In this document: positions 54,754 through 63,998 of the stretch, one piece after another
Layout of the letters: each line of letters begins with the position of its first letter
Position numbering within the stretch: the stretch's first letter is position 1
DNA from: JAAURS01 sp044923475
GTDB lineage: Bacteria > Cyanobacteriota > Cyanobacteriia > Thermosynechococcales > Thermosynechococcaceae
NCBI RefSeq assembly: GCF_044923475.1
Contig: NZ_CP137338.1
Location: forward strand, 4,712,001 to 4,776,000
DNA: 64,000 nucleotides
Reading direction: 5' to 3'
The notes under the pieces: generated by a model
Database searches by the model: none
What the model saw: the letters and a program-made list of their open reading frames with translations, nothing else
What the model was told of the DNA's origin: nothing
Translations under genes and position numbers: made by a program

Positions 54754-55294
54754 ATTTCTGACTCCCGATTGAGAACAATATTGAAACTCGTCAATGCAAC
54801 CCAGCGTGCAGTTGTTTTAATCCATCAGTCGATCGCTCCTTACTCAATATTTCGACTTGCAGAATCGCGGGCGAATATAAAATAAGAGGGCCAACAAGAA
54901 TGAATTCTTGCAAAACTAAATGCGCGTACGATCGGGTGAATTCCGATAGATGAAAGTAAATCTAAAGATTTAACGGTTGCGTTTTTATTGCGTTCAATAC
55001 TTTACGCTGCGCATAATCAAGATAAAGATTTTCATATCAATAAAAATCCTACTTCAGTAGGATTTCAAACTCATTCCGAAGCATTAGGGTATCTGGCAGA
55101 TCGTTCTGGATGGACTTGTGCAGCTCCTACATCAATAGTTTGGCTATCCTGCCATTGCCCAAATGTATATTTCAGTTGATGAGTATTACGCGTAGCAAGC
55201 ATTACATTGTTTTTGTGCTAGTTCCAGCCAACTTTAAGTATGGATCGATTCGCGATTTCCGATCGCAGAACCGCTCGATCGAAGGGATCGAAAA
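54754..55294. other. Intergenic region upstream of exoD-like gene
   Basis: A 541-bp AT-rich gap. Its left part must hold the methyltransferase promoter (minus) and its right part the exoD promoter (plus). No open frame has protein character. The only clear structure is a perfect hairpin at 55044-55065. Confidence 0.55.
55044..55065 (-). terminator. Perfect hairpin with T tract on minus strand
   Basis: AAATCCTAC and GTAGGATTT form a 9-bp perfect stem with a 4-nt loop. On the minus strand it is followed by TTTATT, making a good intrinsic terminator. But no minus-strand gene ends just upstream (to the right), so it may end a small RNA or act as a leader attenuator of the methyltransferase gene. 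Confidence 0.55.
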
Positions 55295-55951
55295 ATGACA
55301 AGATCGATAAAAGAATATTCTCAAACAAATGCTTTGCGTCAGTTGTACGCTTCTGAGATGCTACAGAATTTGTTGCAGCAGCATCCTGGCAGAACCATTC
55401 GCTTGGGAGAGTTAGTCCGCAGCTTGGGAAACCGCGCTTTTGGCCCGACCTTATTGATTTGTGCCTTGCCGGAAGCTTTGCCGATACCCATTGCGGGCGT
55501 ATCGGCAGTGATTGGTATACCATTGATCGTATTTTCAGCCCAATTGTTGCTGGGCTTTTCATCCCCGTGGCTCCCCCCGTGGCTGGCAAATCGTACTTTT
55601 AAGCGCAAAGATCTCGAAAAAATTATCGAGCAGGTTCTGCGGTATCTGAAACGGTTCGAGCGGGTTATTCGTCCGCGTTGGCAGTTCGCCACCACTCCTC
55701 TGGTCGAGCGATTCCTAGGCTTGCTGTTTCTCGTTCTCGCGATCGCCATCACTTTGCCCATTCCCTTTGGGAACATGCTGCCTGCAATCGCGATCGCGAC
55801 TATCAGCCTGGGGTTAATCGAAGCGGATGGCGTCCTCGTTGTTGTAGGGGCGATCGCAGCCTTAGTTATTCTTGTCGTGATGGCAGGCGCAATTGCTGCC
55901 CTTGTTTCATGGGCAGTTACTTTTTTCTCTAAGCATATCCGCATTGGTTGA
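55295..55951 (+). CDS. ExoD-family membrane protein
   Basis: A 218-residue protein of the exopolysaccharide-synthesis ExoD family. It has an N-terminal helix-rich part (LGELVRSLGNRAFGPTLLICALPEALPIP) and several hydrophobic segments. They include GLLFLVLAIAITLPIPFGNMLPA and a Val/Ala/Ile-rich end. ExoD affects exopolysaccharide production in rhizobia; the mechanism is unknown. ATG 55295 with AAGGGA upstream. Confidence 0.88.
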   Translation: MTRSIKEYSQTNALRQLYASEMLQNLLQQHPGRTIRLGELVRSLGNRAFGPTLLICALPEALPIPIAGVSAVIGIPLIVFSAQLLLGFSSPWLPPWLANRTFKRKDLEKIIEQVLRYLKRFERVIRPRWQFATTPLVERFLGLLFLVLAIAITLPIPFGNMLPAIAIATISLGLIEADGVLVVVGAIAALVILVVMAGAIAALVSWAVTFFSKHIRIG

Positions 55952-56183
55952 AATACCTGATGGGTTTGCACTGGATTTCAGCAACTTCTAGAAGATTGTT
56001 TTGAATGAGCTTTGACGGTTGGCGTTCGTCCTGAGGGCTGCCGTCATCTAGCGTAAATTAGACTAGAGGCGGCTTCAGCAGAACGATACGTTCGAACACT
56101 CTCGGCGACGGACATGCTCGATCGCAGCTGATATCGCGGCGGTTCGCTGTATAGTGCAGTCAGGTTTTACGATAGAGAACACT

Positions 56184-57218
56184 ATGCGGGCAGTTCTGTG
56201 CGGGTATTACGGCTACGGGAATGGCGGCGACGAGGCGCTGTTGGCGACACTGCTTCAGTTTTTGCCAAAGCATATTTCGCCCGTGGTGCTGTCCGGGAAC
56301 CCTGCCCAGACCCAAGCCCTTCACGGCGTTGCTACCTGCGATCGCAACAATCTCCTCGCCGTCTTTAACCTCTTGCGCAGCTCTCAGGTCTTTATTTGGG
56401 GTGGCGGCAGCCTCATTCAAGACAGTACGAGTGCCCTCAGCCCCTGGTACTATTGCGGCCTCATGTTAACGGCTCGATTGCTGGGCTTAAAGACGATCGC
56501 CTGGGCACAGGGTATTGGTCCCCTGCACCGCGCTCAAACCCAGTGGATTGCCAAGCAAGCCTTCAAAAGCTGTACCGCCATCAGCGTTCGAGACCCTGGC
56601 TCGATGGCGTGGGTCGATCGCTGGCACTGTAAAGCGATCGCCGCCCCCGACCCCGTCTGGGCGCTAGATACCGTTTCTACGCCCGAACGAGAGGCGCTCC
56701 CGACCACGCGCATCGCAGTCGTGCTGCGATCGCACCCCCTTCTCACCCCAGACCGTCTGGACAATATTGCTCGGGCGCTTGAGATCCTGCACGAACAGAC
56801 CCGAGCCTCGATCGTGCTAGTACCGTTTCAACACAGTCAAGATCTGGCGATCGCCCAGACATTACACGCCCAACTGACTGAAATAAGTCATATCGTGCAA
56901 CTGACCGATCCGCGACAGCTAAAGGGAGTATTCCAGGGGGCGGACATGGCGATCGCCATGCGACTGCACGGCCTCATCATGGCAGCAGCAGAGGGCTGCC
57001 GATGTTTTGGGATTAGCTACGATCCCAAAGTCCAACGACTCATCGAAGAAATTAACTGTCCGGGCTGGGATCTCGCAAACTTCCCAGAAGATGTATCGGC
57101 AATGGCGCGAGAATGGATTCAGCTTTATCGCTCAACCCCAACCCTATCTCAGGAGAAGTGCCAGACATTGACCCAGCAGGCCAGACAACACCAACAAGTA
57201 TTAGAAACTCTATCGTAA
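56184..57218 (+). CDS. csaB: Polysaccharide pyruvyl transferase CsaB
   Basis: The 344-residue protein transfers pyruvate from PEP to cell-wall polysaccharide, a step that creates the anchor for S-layer-type proteins. Motifs are CGYYGYGNGGDEALLATLL, VFIWGGGSLIQD, AWAQGIGPLHRA, and the C-terminal MRLHGLIMAAAEGCRCFGISYDPKV. ATG at 56184 (MRAVLCGYYG) is preferred to the ATG 30 nt upstream because it matches the family N-terminus. It is followed at 57231 by a hairpin (CCAACCA...TGGTTGG). Confidence 0.93.
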   Translation: MRAVLCGYYGYGNGGDEALLATLLQFLPKHISPVVLSGNPAQTQALHGVATCDRNNLLAVFNLLRSSQVFIWGGGSLIQDSTSALSPWYYCGLMLTARLLGLKTIAWAQGIGPLHRAQTQWIAKQAFKSCTAISVRDPGSMAWVDRWHCKAIAAPDPVWALDTVSTPEREALPTTRIAVVLRSHPLLTPDRLDNIARALEILHEQTRASIVLVPFQHSQDLAIAQTLHAQLTEISHIVQLTDPRQLKGVFQGADMAIAMRLHGLIMAAAEGCRCFGISYDPKVQRLIEEINCPGWDLANFPEDVSAMAREWIQLYRSTPTLSQEKCQTLTQQARQHQQVLETLS

Positions 57219-57230
57219 ACTTCGCAGTAC

Positions 57231-57256
57231 TCCAACCATAGCTGAAAGCTTGGTTG
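57231..57256. terminator. Hairpin after csaB
   Basis: CCAACCATAGCT...AGCTTGGTTGG gives an 11-bp stem with a one-base bulge and a 3-nt loop, 13 nt after the csaB stop. It is followed by GGGGGTG, not T residues, so termination is uncertain. Confidence 0.4.
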
Positions 57257-57322
57257 GGGGTGTAGCGGAGCGTATTTTGAGCGGCTCAATGTCGCGACAA
57301 AATAAAATCTACATGAAATATG

Positions 57323-57342
57323 TTAGCATGTAGACATGCTAA
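57323..57342. repeat. Hairpin spanning the tnpB start
   Basis: TTAGCATG and CATGCTAA (4-nt loop TAGA) form a perfect 8-bp stem that includes the ATG at 57336. A nested pair CTACATG (57309-57315) / CATGTAG (57327-57333) competes with it. Could control translation or be part of the element end. Confidence 0.5.
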
Positions 57343-58601
57343 ACATGACTTGGAAATTTAAGCTAGAGCCGACTGCTGAGCAGGTTTCAGAGATTGAACA
57401 CACCTTAACAGTGTGCCGCAAAGTCTGGAATTTTGCCCTGCGGGAACGCAAGGACTGGCTGAGTTCTCGTAAGTCTCCCATCAATGCTTGCTCAATCCAT
57501 CAGGAGTACATTCTTGCTCCTGATGAGCCATTCCCTAACTACCACGTTCAGGCAAAACGCCTAACTGTAGCAAAGGAATTAAGTCCAGAACTTAAGACGG
57601 TTAATGCTCAGATGCTTCAACAAGTTTTAAGAAGCTTGGACAGAGCATTTGAGGAGATGAAGTCTAAAGGTCGTGGATTTCCACGGTTCAAGAATCAGAT
57701 CCGTTCTCGGTCATTTGTATTTCCTCAGATGCTTCAAAACTGCATCAACTCAGAAGGAATCAAATTACCTCAACTTGGGTTAGTCAAGGTTCGATGGTCG
57801 CGCCAAATCCCTGAACTTTTTCAGGTCAAGCAAGCCCGGATCGTCAGAAAGGCGTCTGGGTATTTTGTCATGTTGAGTTTGCAAGCTAACCTTGATATTC
57901 CGGCAACGATGCAACAGGGGCATCCAGTCGGGATTGATGTGGGCTTGGAGTATTTTCTTTCAACGTCTGATGGTGAGCAGGTCAAGCGTCCCCGCTTTTT
58001 TAACGAGCAACAGCGCAAGCTGAAATTGCTGCAACGTCGCCTCAAGAAGAAGCAAACAGGGTCTGCAAATCGACAAAAGCTCAACCGGAAGATTGCAAGG
58101 CAGCATCAACACATTGGCGATACTCGCAAGGACTGGCATTTTAAGCTGGCTCATCATTTGTGTGATGGAGCTGGCATGATTTTTGTGGAAGATTTGGATT
58201 TCCGCATTATGGCTAAAGGGATGCTGGGCAAGCACACCTTAGATGCAGGGTTAGGTCAGTTTAATAACCAGATCTTGCCTTGGGTTTGCTTCAAGCGAGA
58301 TGTCTTTTATGGCAAAGTTGATGCTTATGGCACCAGTCAGGAATGTCCTGATTGTGGAGCCAGAGTCAAAAAGGATTTGAGTGTTCGCCTCAGTCAATGT
58401 CTAGAGTGTGGGTCAACCAAGCCGAGAGATGTTGCAGCAGCACAAGTGATATGTACCCGTGGGCAACGGGGAATCGAAAATGCCTGTGGAGTTGATGCGG
58501 CGGGGACTGGGGTCACTCAGTCTAGTTGGCAAGCGCTGAAGCAGGAAATCTTTGGGGCGACCCAAGGAATCTCCAATCATACCGTCAGGTTGCTTGGATG
58601 A
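57336..58601 (+). CDS. tnpB: TnpB RNA-guided nuclease (IS200/IS605 group), no TnpA partner
   Basis: A 421-residue TnpB. All three RuvC-type catalytic acids are visible: Asp201 in PVGIDVGLEYF, Glu285 in FVEDLDF and Asp365 in RDVAAAQVI. The zinc ribbon has four cysteines (CPDCG, positions 337/340, and CLECG, 355/358). The N-terminal part (MTWKFKLEPTAEQ, VWNFALRERK) is typical. TnpB proteins cut DNA guided by an RNA made from the element's right end. The start is ATG 57336 or 57345. No tnpA is present, so movement would need help in trans. The likely guide-RNA region overlaps the 3' end and up to about 58700. Confidence 0.9.
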   Translation: MLNMTWKFKLEPTAEQVSEIEHTLTVCRKVWNFALRERKDWLSSRKSPINACSIHQEYILAPDEPFPNYHVQAKRLTVAKELSPELKTVNAQMLQQVLRSLDRAFEEMKSKGRGFPRFKNQIRSRSFVFPQMLQNCINSEGIKLPQLGLVKVRWSRQIPELFQVKQARIVRKASGYFVMLSLQANLDIPATMQQGHPVGIDVGLEYFLSTSDGEQVKRPRFFNEQQRKLKLLQRRLKKKQTGSANRQKLNRKIARQHQHIGDTRKDWHFKLAHHLCDGAGMIFVEDLDFRIMAKGMLGKHTLDAGLGQFNNQILPWVCFKRDVFYGKVDAYGTSQECPDCGARVKKDLSVRLSQCLECGSTKPRDVAAAQVICTRGQRGIENACGVDAAGTGVTQSSWQALKQEIFGATQGISNHTVRLLG

Positions 58602-58722
58602 GGATGTCAACGAAATAGTCAGTACGATCGGCACGATACGATCGAAAGATATCAACGTCCTATTTTGTCGCCCGTTCTACGCGAAGGCTTCTACGGCTGG
58701 AATTCTATTTTTCTGAGGCAAC

Positions 58723-59127
58723 TTAAATCGGCCAATTTTCCAAACTCAAGCCAGGCATTTCCTCAAATTCACTCGTATTTGCAGTGACGAGCGTTAGGTC
58801 GAGGGCCAATGCATGCGCTGCAATCAGCAAATCGTTCGGTCCGATTGGGGTTTCTGCCCGCTCCAAATGGGTCCGAATCACAGCATAGTAGCGATCGACG
58901 GGTGGTTCCAAGGCAAGCACCGGGAGAACTTCCAGGATTTGCTCCAGTTGCTGGATCAGACGGGCAGAACCGCTTTTGACAGCTTCAAATCGCAGTTCGG
59001 ACGACACGATAATGCTAGTGCAAACCCGGTCTTCTCCAACGGTAGCGATACGCTGAAAAATCGCTCCTTGAGGATGCCGAACCAGATCTGACAAGACGCT
59101 AGTGTCCAGCAGGAATTTATACGCCAT
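58723..59127 (-). CDS. vapC: PIN-domain toxin (VapC type)
   Basis: A 134-residue PIN-domain ribonuclease. Acidic residues typical of the active site appear in KFLLDTSVLSDLV, ISSELRFEAV, IGPNDLLIAAHALA and LVTANTSEFEEMPGL. It should cleave tRNA or other RNA and be neutralised by the adjacent antitoxin. ATG 59127 is preceded by AGGTGG at good spacing; GTG 59136 is rejected. Gap to vapB is 9 nt. Confidence 0.9.
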   Translation of the reverse strand: MAYKFLLDTSVLSDLVRHPQGAIFQRIATVGEDRVCTSIIVSSELRFEAVKSGSARLIQQLEQILEVLPVLALEPPVDRYYAVIRTHLERAETPIGPNDLLIAAHALALDLTLVTANTSEFEEMPGLSLENWPI

Positions 59128-59136
59128 CGAATCCAC

Positions 59137-59373
59137 CTAAAGCACAATTTCATCGAGGGGAAGCAGTCCCTCATCTATGTCAGCAAAATTATCTGTAATG
59201 TCTTCTAACGTAGTCAGAAGGGAAAGAAGGGAACCGGGAGGAATTGAATCAACGATCAATCGGTTTCCTTCTTTGCGCAATAAAACCTTTGTTCCCGACA
59301 GAGCAAATTCATGGGGGATGGTTAGAACTTGCGTTTTATTCGGAAATAAGGAAGCGGGGTGCGAGTTTGGCAT
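59137..59373 (-). CDS. vapB: VapB-type (AbrB/MazE) antitoxin
   Basis: A 78-residue DNA-binding antitoxin: NKTQVLTIPHEFALSGTKVLLRKEGNRLIV is the AbrB/SpoVT-like swapped hairpin, followed by an acidic toxin-binding C-terminus. It is first in the operon with vapC, 9 nt apart. These pairs normally autoregulate by binding upstream; the promoter must lie in 59374-59500. Confidence 0.88.
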   Translation of the reverse strand: MPNSHPASLFPNKTQVLTIPHEFALSGTKVLLRKEGNRLIVDSIPPGSLLSLLTTLEDITDNFADIDEGLLPLDEIVL

Positions 59374-60305
59374 AGAGCATCTCCTGTTTTAATCACTCCA
59401 GAAAGTGCGTACAAACCTATAGCGATCGGAACTCACTTATAGATCGGACAATGAAACGAAACATCCACCTAAATAGGGGGATGGGACTTTCTAATATTCA
59501 TAACCCATGCAGGATGAATGTATGTATATATTGAGACGTATTCATGATATTTACTCACTAAATTATTGAAATATTTATTTACCTGAAACAGTTTTAACCT
59601 TTTGAAGCTGTATAGACACTAAAGAGATGAGAATGCCGGATCGGTGCCGATCCGCAAACGCCAAACCGAGCGGAAGTTCTAAAAAATACCGACGAACGTA
59701 TCTGCGATAAAACCAGATGCATGCGCCGTGTTATGTCGGTAACTCTGAATGTCGATCCCCGGACAAACTAGAGTGCGAGCCGTACCGATCGAGTCATGTG
59801 CTCAGCTTTGGCTCGTTCGCCCGCAACCGCTCAACGCCTGCCAAGAGATGTCCGATGCGAGCTAAAAAGCCGCACGCCAGAACGATCAAAGCGCTGCGAT
59901 CCCATTGCGAGCGATCGCGACCGCCGAGCGAAAAGTTCTGCCACTCCGTTAGGTTATATATTTATGCTGTCGCAGAAGCACCCCGAGCGCAGACCTCTGC
60001 CCCTGTCATATTTTTTATTTCATTCAACAGGTGTGAAGTGCCGATTGCTATTTTTGAATTGACACGCGCCAGCCTTTGCGCTCGTTGTCTTCGCTAAGAT
60101 ACGAGTTGCTCCGCAGAGGCTGCGACCTTCTGTATTGCGTCGATTTTGCATATCTTTCTCCAGCATGGCGATACTAAGAATGCTTATATTGACTAAACAA
60201 AATTAGCTAAGGCGATCGCCCCCACCAAAGCACAGACCTATGTGGAGTATTATAGCCATGGCGAGAAGTTTTGAGCTGCTTTCTAGCCCGATGCTCGTGA
60301 ATTCA
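59374..60305. other. 932-bp gene-poor stretch
   Basis: The longest stretch without a supported gene. Around 59500-59620 it is AT-rich. A 126-codon frame on the plus strand (59717-60097) has no recognisable domain, no good ribosome site and an unusual Arg/Cys/Ser-rich composition, so I do not call it. The vapB promoter must be at its left end and the hydantoinase gene ends at its right end. No RNA gene or repeat was recognised. Confidence 0.5.
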
Positions 60306-63300
60306 TCAAATTGCACCTCCGCCATCACAGTCTGGTAACGGTTGCCCGAAGCCTCCACCTCCTGGCGTTTCAATCGCAAATATATCGCCGGGCTGCATCT
60401 GGACTTCGGCTCTGCCGTCCAGCAGTTCGGTGTCGCCATTGCGGCGTTTTACAACGTTTCGGCCCACAGCACCCGCTTCTCCCCCCGCCAAGCCAAACGG
60501 GGGAACAATCCGATGTCCAGACAGAATCGCTGCTGTCATGGCTTCGCGAAACTGAATTTGGCGGACTACGCCATTGCCGCCTCTATGGCGTCCGTTGCCA
60601 CCGCTATTGGCTCGGATCGCAAACGAGTTAACCAGAACGGGAAACCGCCATTCCAAGACTTCTGGATCCGTAAGGCGCGAATTTGTCATGTGGGTCTGTA
60701 CGGCATCGGTTCCGTCAAAGGTGGCTCCAGCCCCAGAACCGCCGCATATGGTTTCGTAATATTGATATCGATCGTTGCCAAAGGTGAAATTATTCATCGT
60801 GCCTTGGGAGGCAGCCATCACCCCAAGGGCACCGTATAGCGCGTTGGCGATCGCCTGAGAGGTTTCCACGTTCCCTGCCACAACCGCAGCGGGATAGTTC
60901 GGATTCAGCAGGCAACCCGGCGGCACGACGATCTCGAGCGGCTTGAGACAGCCCGCATTCAAGGGGATATCCGCGTCGAGTAAGGTCCGGAAAACGTAGA
61001 GGACGACCGCTTTGCAAATGGCGAGCGGCGCGTTTAGGTTCGTGGATTGCTGGGGCGACGTGCCCGTAAAATCAATGCGAGCAGAGCGATCGCCCGTATG
61101 AATTGAAATCTCGACGCGGATCTGGCTGCCATCGTCTAACGGGTAGGTAAACTGACAATCTTTCAAAACCGCAATGACGCGTCGCACGGATTCTTCAGCG
61201 TTGTCCTGGACGTGCTGCATGTAGGCTTGCACCGTCTCCAAGCCATAACGATCGATCGTTTGGAGGAGTTCTTTGACTCCGCGTTCGTTGGCGGCAATTT
61301 GGGCTTGCAGGTCAGCAATATTTTGCTGGGGATTGCGCGCCGGATAAGGACCGGATGCGAGCAATTGCAGTAATTCCAATTCCCGAAACTGGCCTCGATC
61401 TACGAGGTGAAAATTATCGACGAGCATCCCCTCTTGCTCGATGGAGGTGCTGTGGGGCGGCATGGAACCCGGCGTAATCCCCCCAATGTCGGCATGATGG
61501 CCGCGCGATGCGACGTAGAACAGCGGACGAACGCGATCGCTGGGCGAGAAAACGGGGGTAATCGCCGTAATATCCGGCAAATGCGTTCCGCCATCGTACG
61601 GATTGTTCGAGATGTAGACATCGCCAGGTTTCAAAGTATTGCCTCGGGCGCGAATCAAACTCAGAACGCTTTCGCCCATAGAACCGAGATGGACGGGGAT
61701 GTGAGGCGCGTTGGCGACCAACTGTCCGCGTCGGTCGAAGATCGCGCAGGAGAAATCGAGCCGCTCTTTAATGTTGACGGAGTAGCTGGTGTTTTGGAGC
61801 GTAACCCCCATTTCTTCGGCAATTGCCCCGAGTAGGTTATTAAAGATCTCTAGTAAAACGGGATCGGGTTTGGCCCGAACAGCAGATCGCGCGGGAGCTG
61901 CTTGCCGATCTGGCATTCGGGTTAAAACGAGATCGTCGCGATCCGTTATTTCTGCAACCCACCCCGGTTCGATCGCATTGGTGCCCGTCGGCTCGACGAT
62001 CAGTGCCGCTCCCGCAATGCGATCGCCCACCCTCAAATCGCGGCGATGGTAAACAGGTGCATCGTGCCAGCAACCCTTGGTGTAGAGGGGTACGGTTGCG
62101 GCGGCTTCCAAGGGGGTCGTTCTTGGGGATGCGAGCGGCGCTGAGGTCGCACCAGCGGCGGTCGGCACGTCCGCCTGCCCGACGACTTCTACAGAGACGG
62201 CCTCCACGATGAGGGCTTTGTGCTCCATGACAAAGCCATAGCGCTGTCGGTAGGCGCGCTCGAACTGCGATCGCATCGTCTCCAGCGCGTCCATTGCCAC
62301 AATCAGGGCCGAATCGGTGCCTTCGTAGCGCAAATGGACCCTCAGCAGCATTTGAATTCGAGCGGCGGCGACACCTTGCGCCACCAGTTCGGCTCGCCCG
62401 TTCTGGGTTAGCGCGTCGAACGCCTGCTCTAGTTGCGGCAAGGTTGCGGCAATCAAGGGCGCTTCGATGGCCCGTTCTTCGATCGATCGCAAATCTGCCA
62501 GCCCGATGCCATAGGCGGATAGAACGCCCGCATAGGGGTGCAGGAAAATCCGAGTCATTCCTAAGGCTTCTGCGATCGCGCAGGCATGCTGGCCTCCAGC
62601 GCCGCCAAAGCAGCACAGCGTATATTGCGTGACATCGTAGCCGCGCTGAATGGAAATTTTTTTGATGGCGTTGGCCATTTTGTCGATGGCGATCGCTAAA
62701 AACCCTTCTGCCACTTCTTCTGGAGCGCGAAAGTCGTCAGTGTCTTCGCCAATCCGCACGGCCAGCGCTGCAAATTTTTGCCGCACGATGGCCGGATCCA
62801 GCGACAGGTTTCCTGCCGATCCAAACACCGCAGGGAAGAACTCGGCTTGCAGTTTGCCGACTAAGACATTGCAATCCGTTACCGTGAGAGGGCCGTCCTG
62901 ACGGTAGCAAGCCGGACCGGGAAAAGCCCCCGCCGACTCGGGGCCGACTCGGTAGCGGGAACCGTCGAAGGCTAGGATCGAGCCGCCGCCTGCCGCGACG
63001 GTATGGATGGACATCATCGGCGCTCGCAAGCGGACGCCAGCTACTTCGGTTTCAAACGTGCGTTCGTACTCGCCGTTGAAGTGGGAAACATCGGTGGAAG
63101 TCCCGCCCATATCAAAGCCGATAATTTTATCGAATCCGGCCATGGCACTGGTCTTCGCCGCTCCGACAATGCCGCCTGCCGGGCCGGATAAAATGCTGTC
63201 TTTACCTTGAAATTGGCGGGCGTCGGTCAGTCCGCCGTTGGACTGCATGAACATCAGCTTGCAGGCGGGGGATGACTCTAAGGGCGGTGACAGTTGAGCG

Positions 63301-63998
63301 GCGACGCGATCCACGTAGCGGCGCAAGATCGGAGAGAGGTAAGCGTCTACAACGGTGGTATCGCCTCGACCGATCAGCTTCATCAGGGGGCTGACTTGGT
63401 GCGATGTCGAAACTTGAGTAAATCCCATCTCGCGTGCCAGCGCCGCCACTTGCCGCTCGCGATCGGGATAGCGGTAGCCGTGCAGAAAGACGATCGCGCA
63501 GGACCGAATGCCTGCTTCGTAAGCCGCTCGCAAGTCTGCAATCAGCGCGTCGCTCACCCTAAGCGGGACGAGTTCTTCCCCGCGAGCGCTGTAGCGTTCT
63601 TCCACTTCGATGACTTGCTCGTACAGGGGTTCGGGCAGGACGATCTGACGGGCAAAAATGTTGGGACGATTTTGGTACCCGATTTTTAGCGCGTCGCGAA
63701 ACCCTTTGGTAATCAACAACAGCGTGCGATCGCCCTTGCGCTCTAGCAATGCATTGGTGGCGACGGTCGTGCCCATCTTCACCATCGCGATTTGCTCTGC
63801 CGGAATCGGGGTGCCGCTAGGGATGCCCATCACGTCTCGAATCCCCTGAATCGGCGCGTCGGGATAGCGATCGGGGTTTTCGGACAAGAGCTTGTGGACG
63901 ACGATTTCGCCGTTAGGGCGTCGGGCCACGACATCGGTGAAGGTGCCGCCGCGATCGATCCAAAATTGCCAGCGCGGGGTCGGCTCGGAATAGGTCAA
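60306..63998 (-). CDS. Fused 5-oxoprolinase / hydantoinase A+B, start near window edge
   Basis: A 1230-residue protein combining HyuA (about 1-690; motifs FWIDRGGTFTDVVARRP and GFDMGGTSTDVSHF) and HyuB (about 705-1230; ILEIFNNLLGAIAEEMGVTLQNTS, HIPVHLGSMGESV, DVYISNNPYDGGTHLPDI, and the Gly-rich NSGGNGRHRGGNG). The fusion is the ATP-dependent 5-oxoprolinase layout, converting 5-oxoproline to glutamate; related proteins hydrolyse hydantoins, so the substrate is not fixed. The first in-frame start in the window is TTG at 63998, two bases from the edge. The true start may be there or just outside. Confidence 0.92.
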   Translation of the reverse strand: MTYSEPTPRWQFWIDRGGTFTDVVARRPNGEIVVHKLLSENPDRYPDAPIQGIRDVMGIPSGTPIPAEQIAMVKMGTTVATNALLERKGDRTLLLITKGFRDALKIGYQNRPNIFARQIVLPEPLYEQVIEVEERYSARGEELVPLRVSDALIADLRAAYEAGIRSCAIVFLHGYRYPDRERQVAALAREMGFTQVSTSHQVSPLMKLIGRGDTTVVDAYLSPILRRYVDRVAAQLSPPLESSPACKLMFMQSNGGLTDARQFQGKDSILSGPAGGIVGAAKTSAMAGFDKIIGFDMGGTSTDVSHFNGEYERTFETEVAGVRLRAPMMSIHTVAAGGGSILAFDGSRYRVGPESAGAFPGPACYRQDGPLTVTDCNVLVGKLQAEFFPAVFGSAGNLSLDPAIVRQKFAALAVRIGEDTDDFRAPEEVAEGFLAIAIDKMANAIKKISIQRGYDVTQYTLCCFGGAGGQHACAIAEALGMTRIFLHPYAGVLSAYGIGLADLRSIEERAIEAPLIAATLPQLEQAFDALTQNGRAELVAQGVAAARIQMLLRVHLRYEGTDSALIVAMDALETMRSQFERAYRQRYGFVMEHKALIVEAVSVEVVGQADVPTAAGATSAPLASPRTTPLEAAATVPLYTKGCWHDAPVYHRRDLRVGDRIAGAALIVEPTGTNAIEPGWVAEITDRDDLVLTRMPDRQAAPARSAVRAKPDPVLLEIFNNLLGAIAEEMGVTLQNTSYSVNIKERLDFSCAIFDRRGQLVANAPHIPVHLGSMGESVLSLIRARGNTLKPGDVYISNNPYDGGTHLPDITAITPVFSPSDRVRPLFYVASRGHHADIGGITPGSMPPHSTSIEQEGMLVDNFHLVDRGQFRELELLQLLASGPYPARNPQQNIADLQAQIAANERGVKELLQTIDRYGLETVQAYMQHVQDNAEESVRRVIAVLKDCQFTYPLDDGSQIRVEISIHTGDRSARIDFTGTSPQQSTNLNAPLAICKAVVLYVFRTLLDADIPLNAGCLKPLEIVVPPGCLLNPNYPAAVVAGNVETSQAIANALYGALGVMAASQGTMNNFTFGNDRYQYYETICGGSGAGATFDGTDAVQTHMTNSRLTDPEVLEWRFPVLVNSFAIRANSGGNGRHRGGNGVVRQIQFREAMTAAILSGHRIVPPFGLAGGEAGAVGRNVVKRRNGDTELLDGRAEVQMQPGDIFAIETPGGGGFGQPLPDCDGGGAI

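Larger units (their letters stand above)
57294..58671. mobile_element. Candidate tnpB-only element bounded by 11-bp inverted repeats
   Basis: GCGACAAAATA at 57294-57304 and TATTTTGTCGC at 58661-58671 are exact inverse copies and bracket a TnpB gene with no tnpA. IS200/IS605 elements normally carry subterminal hairpins rather than terminal inverted repeats. So this may be a differently built or trapped element, or the repeats may be accidental. The exact ends and any target duplication could not be fixed by eye. A second hairpin overlaps the tnpB start. Confidence 0.5.

Noticed and set aside
54988..55179. 63-codon plus frame
   Set aside because: No recognisable similarity and it runs through the hairpin at 55044.
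59717..60097. 126-codon plus-strand frame in gene-poor region
   Set aside because: No domain, no ribosome site, odd Arg/Cys composition.
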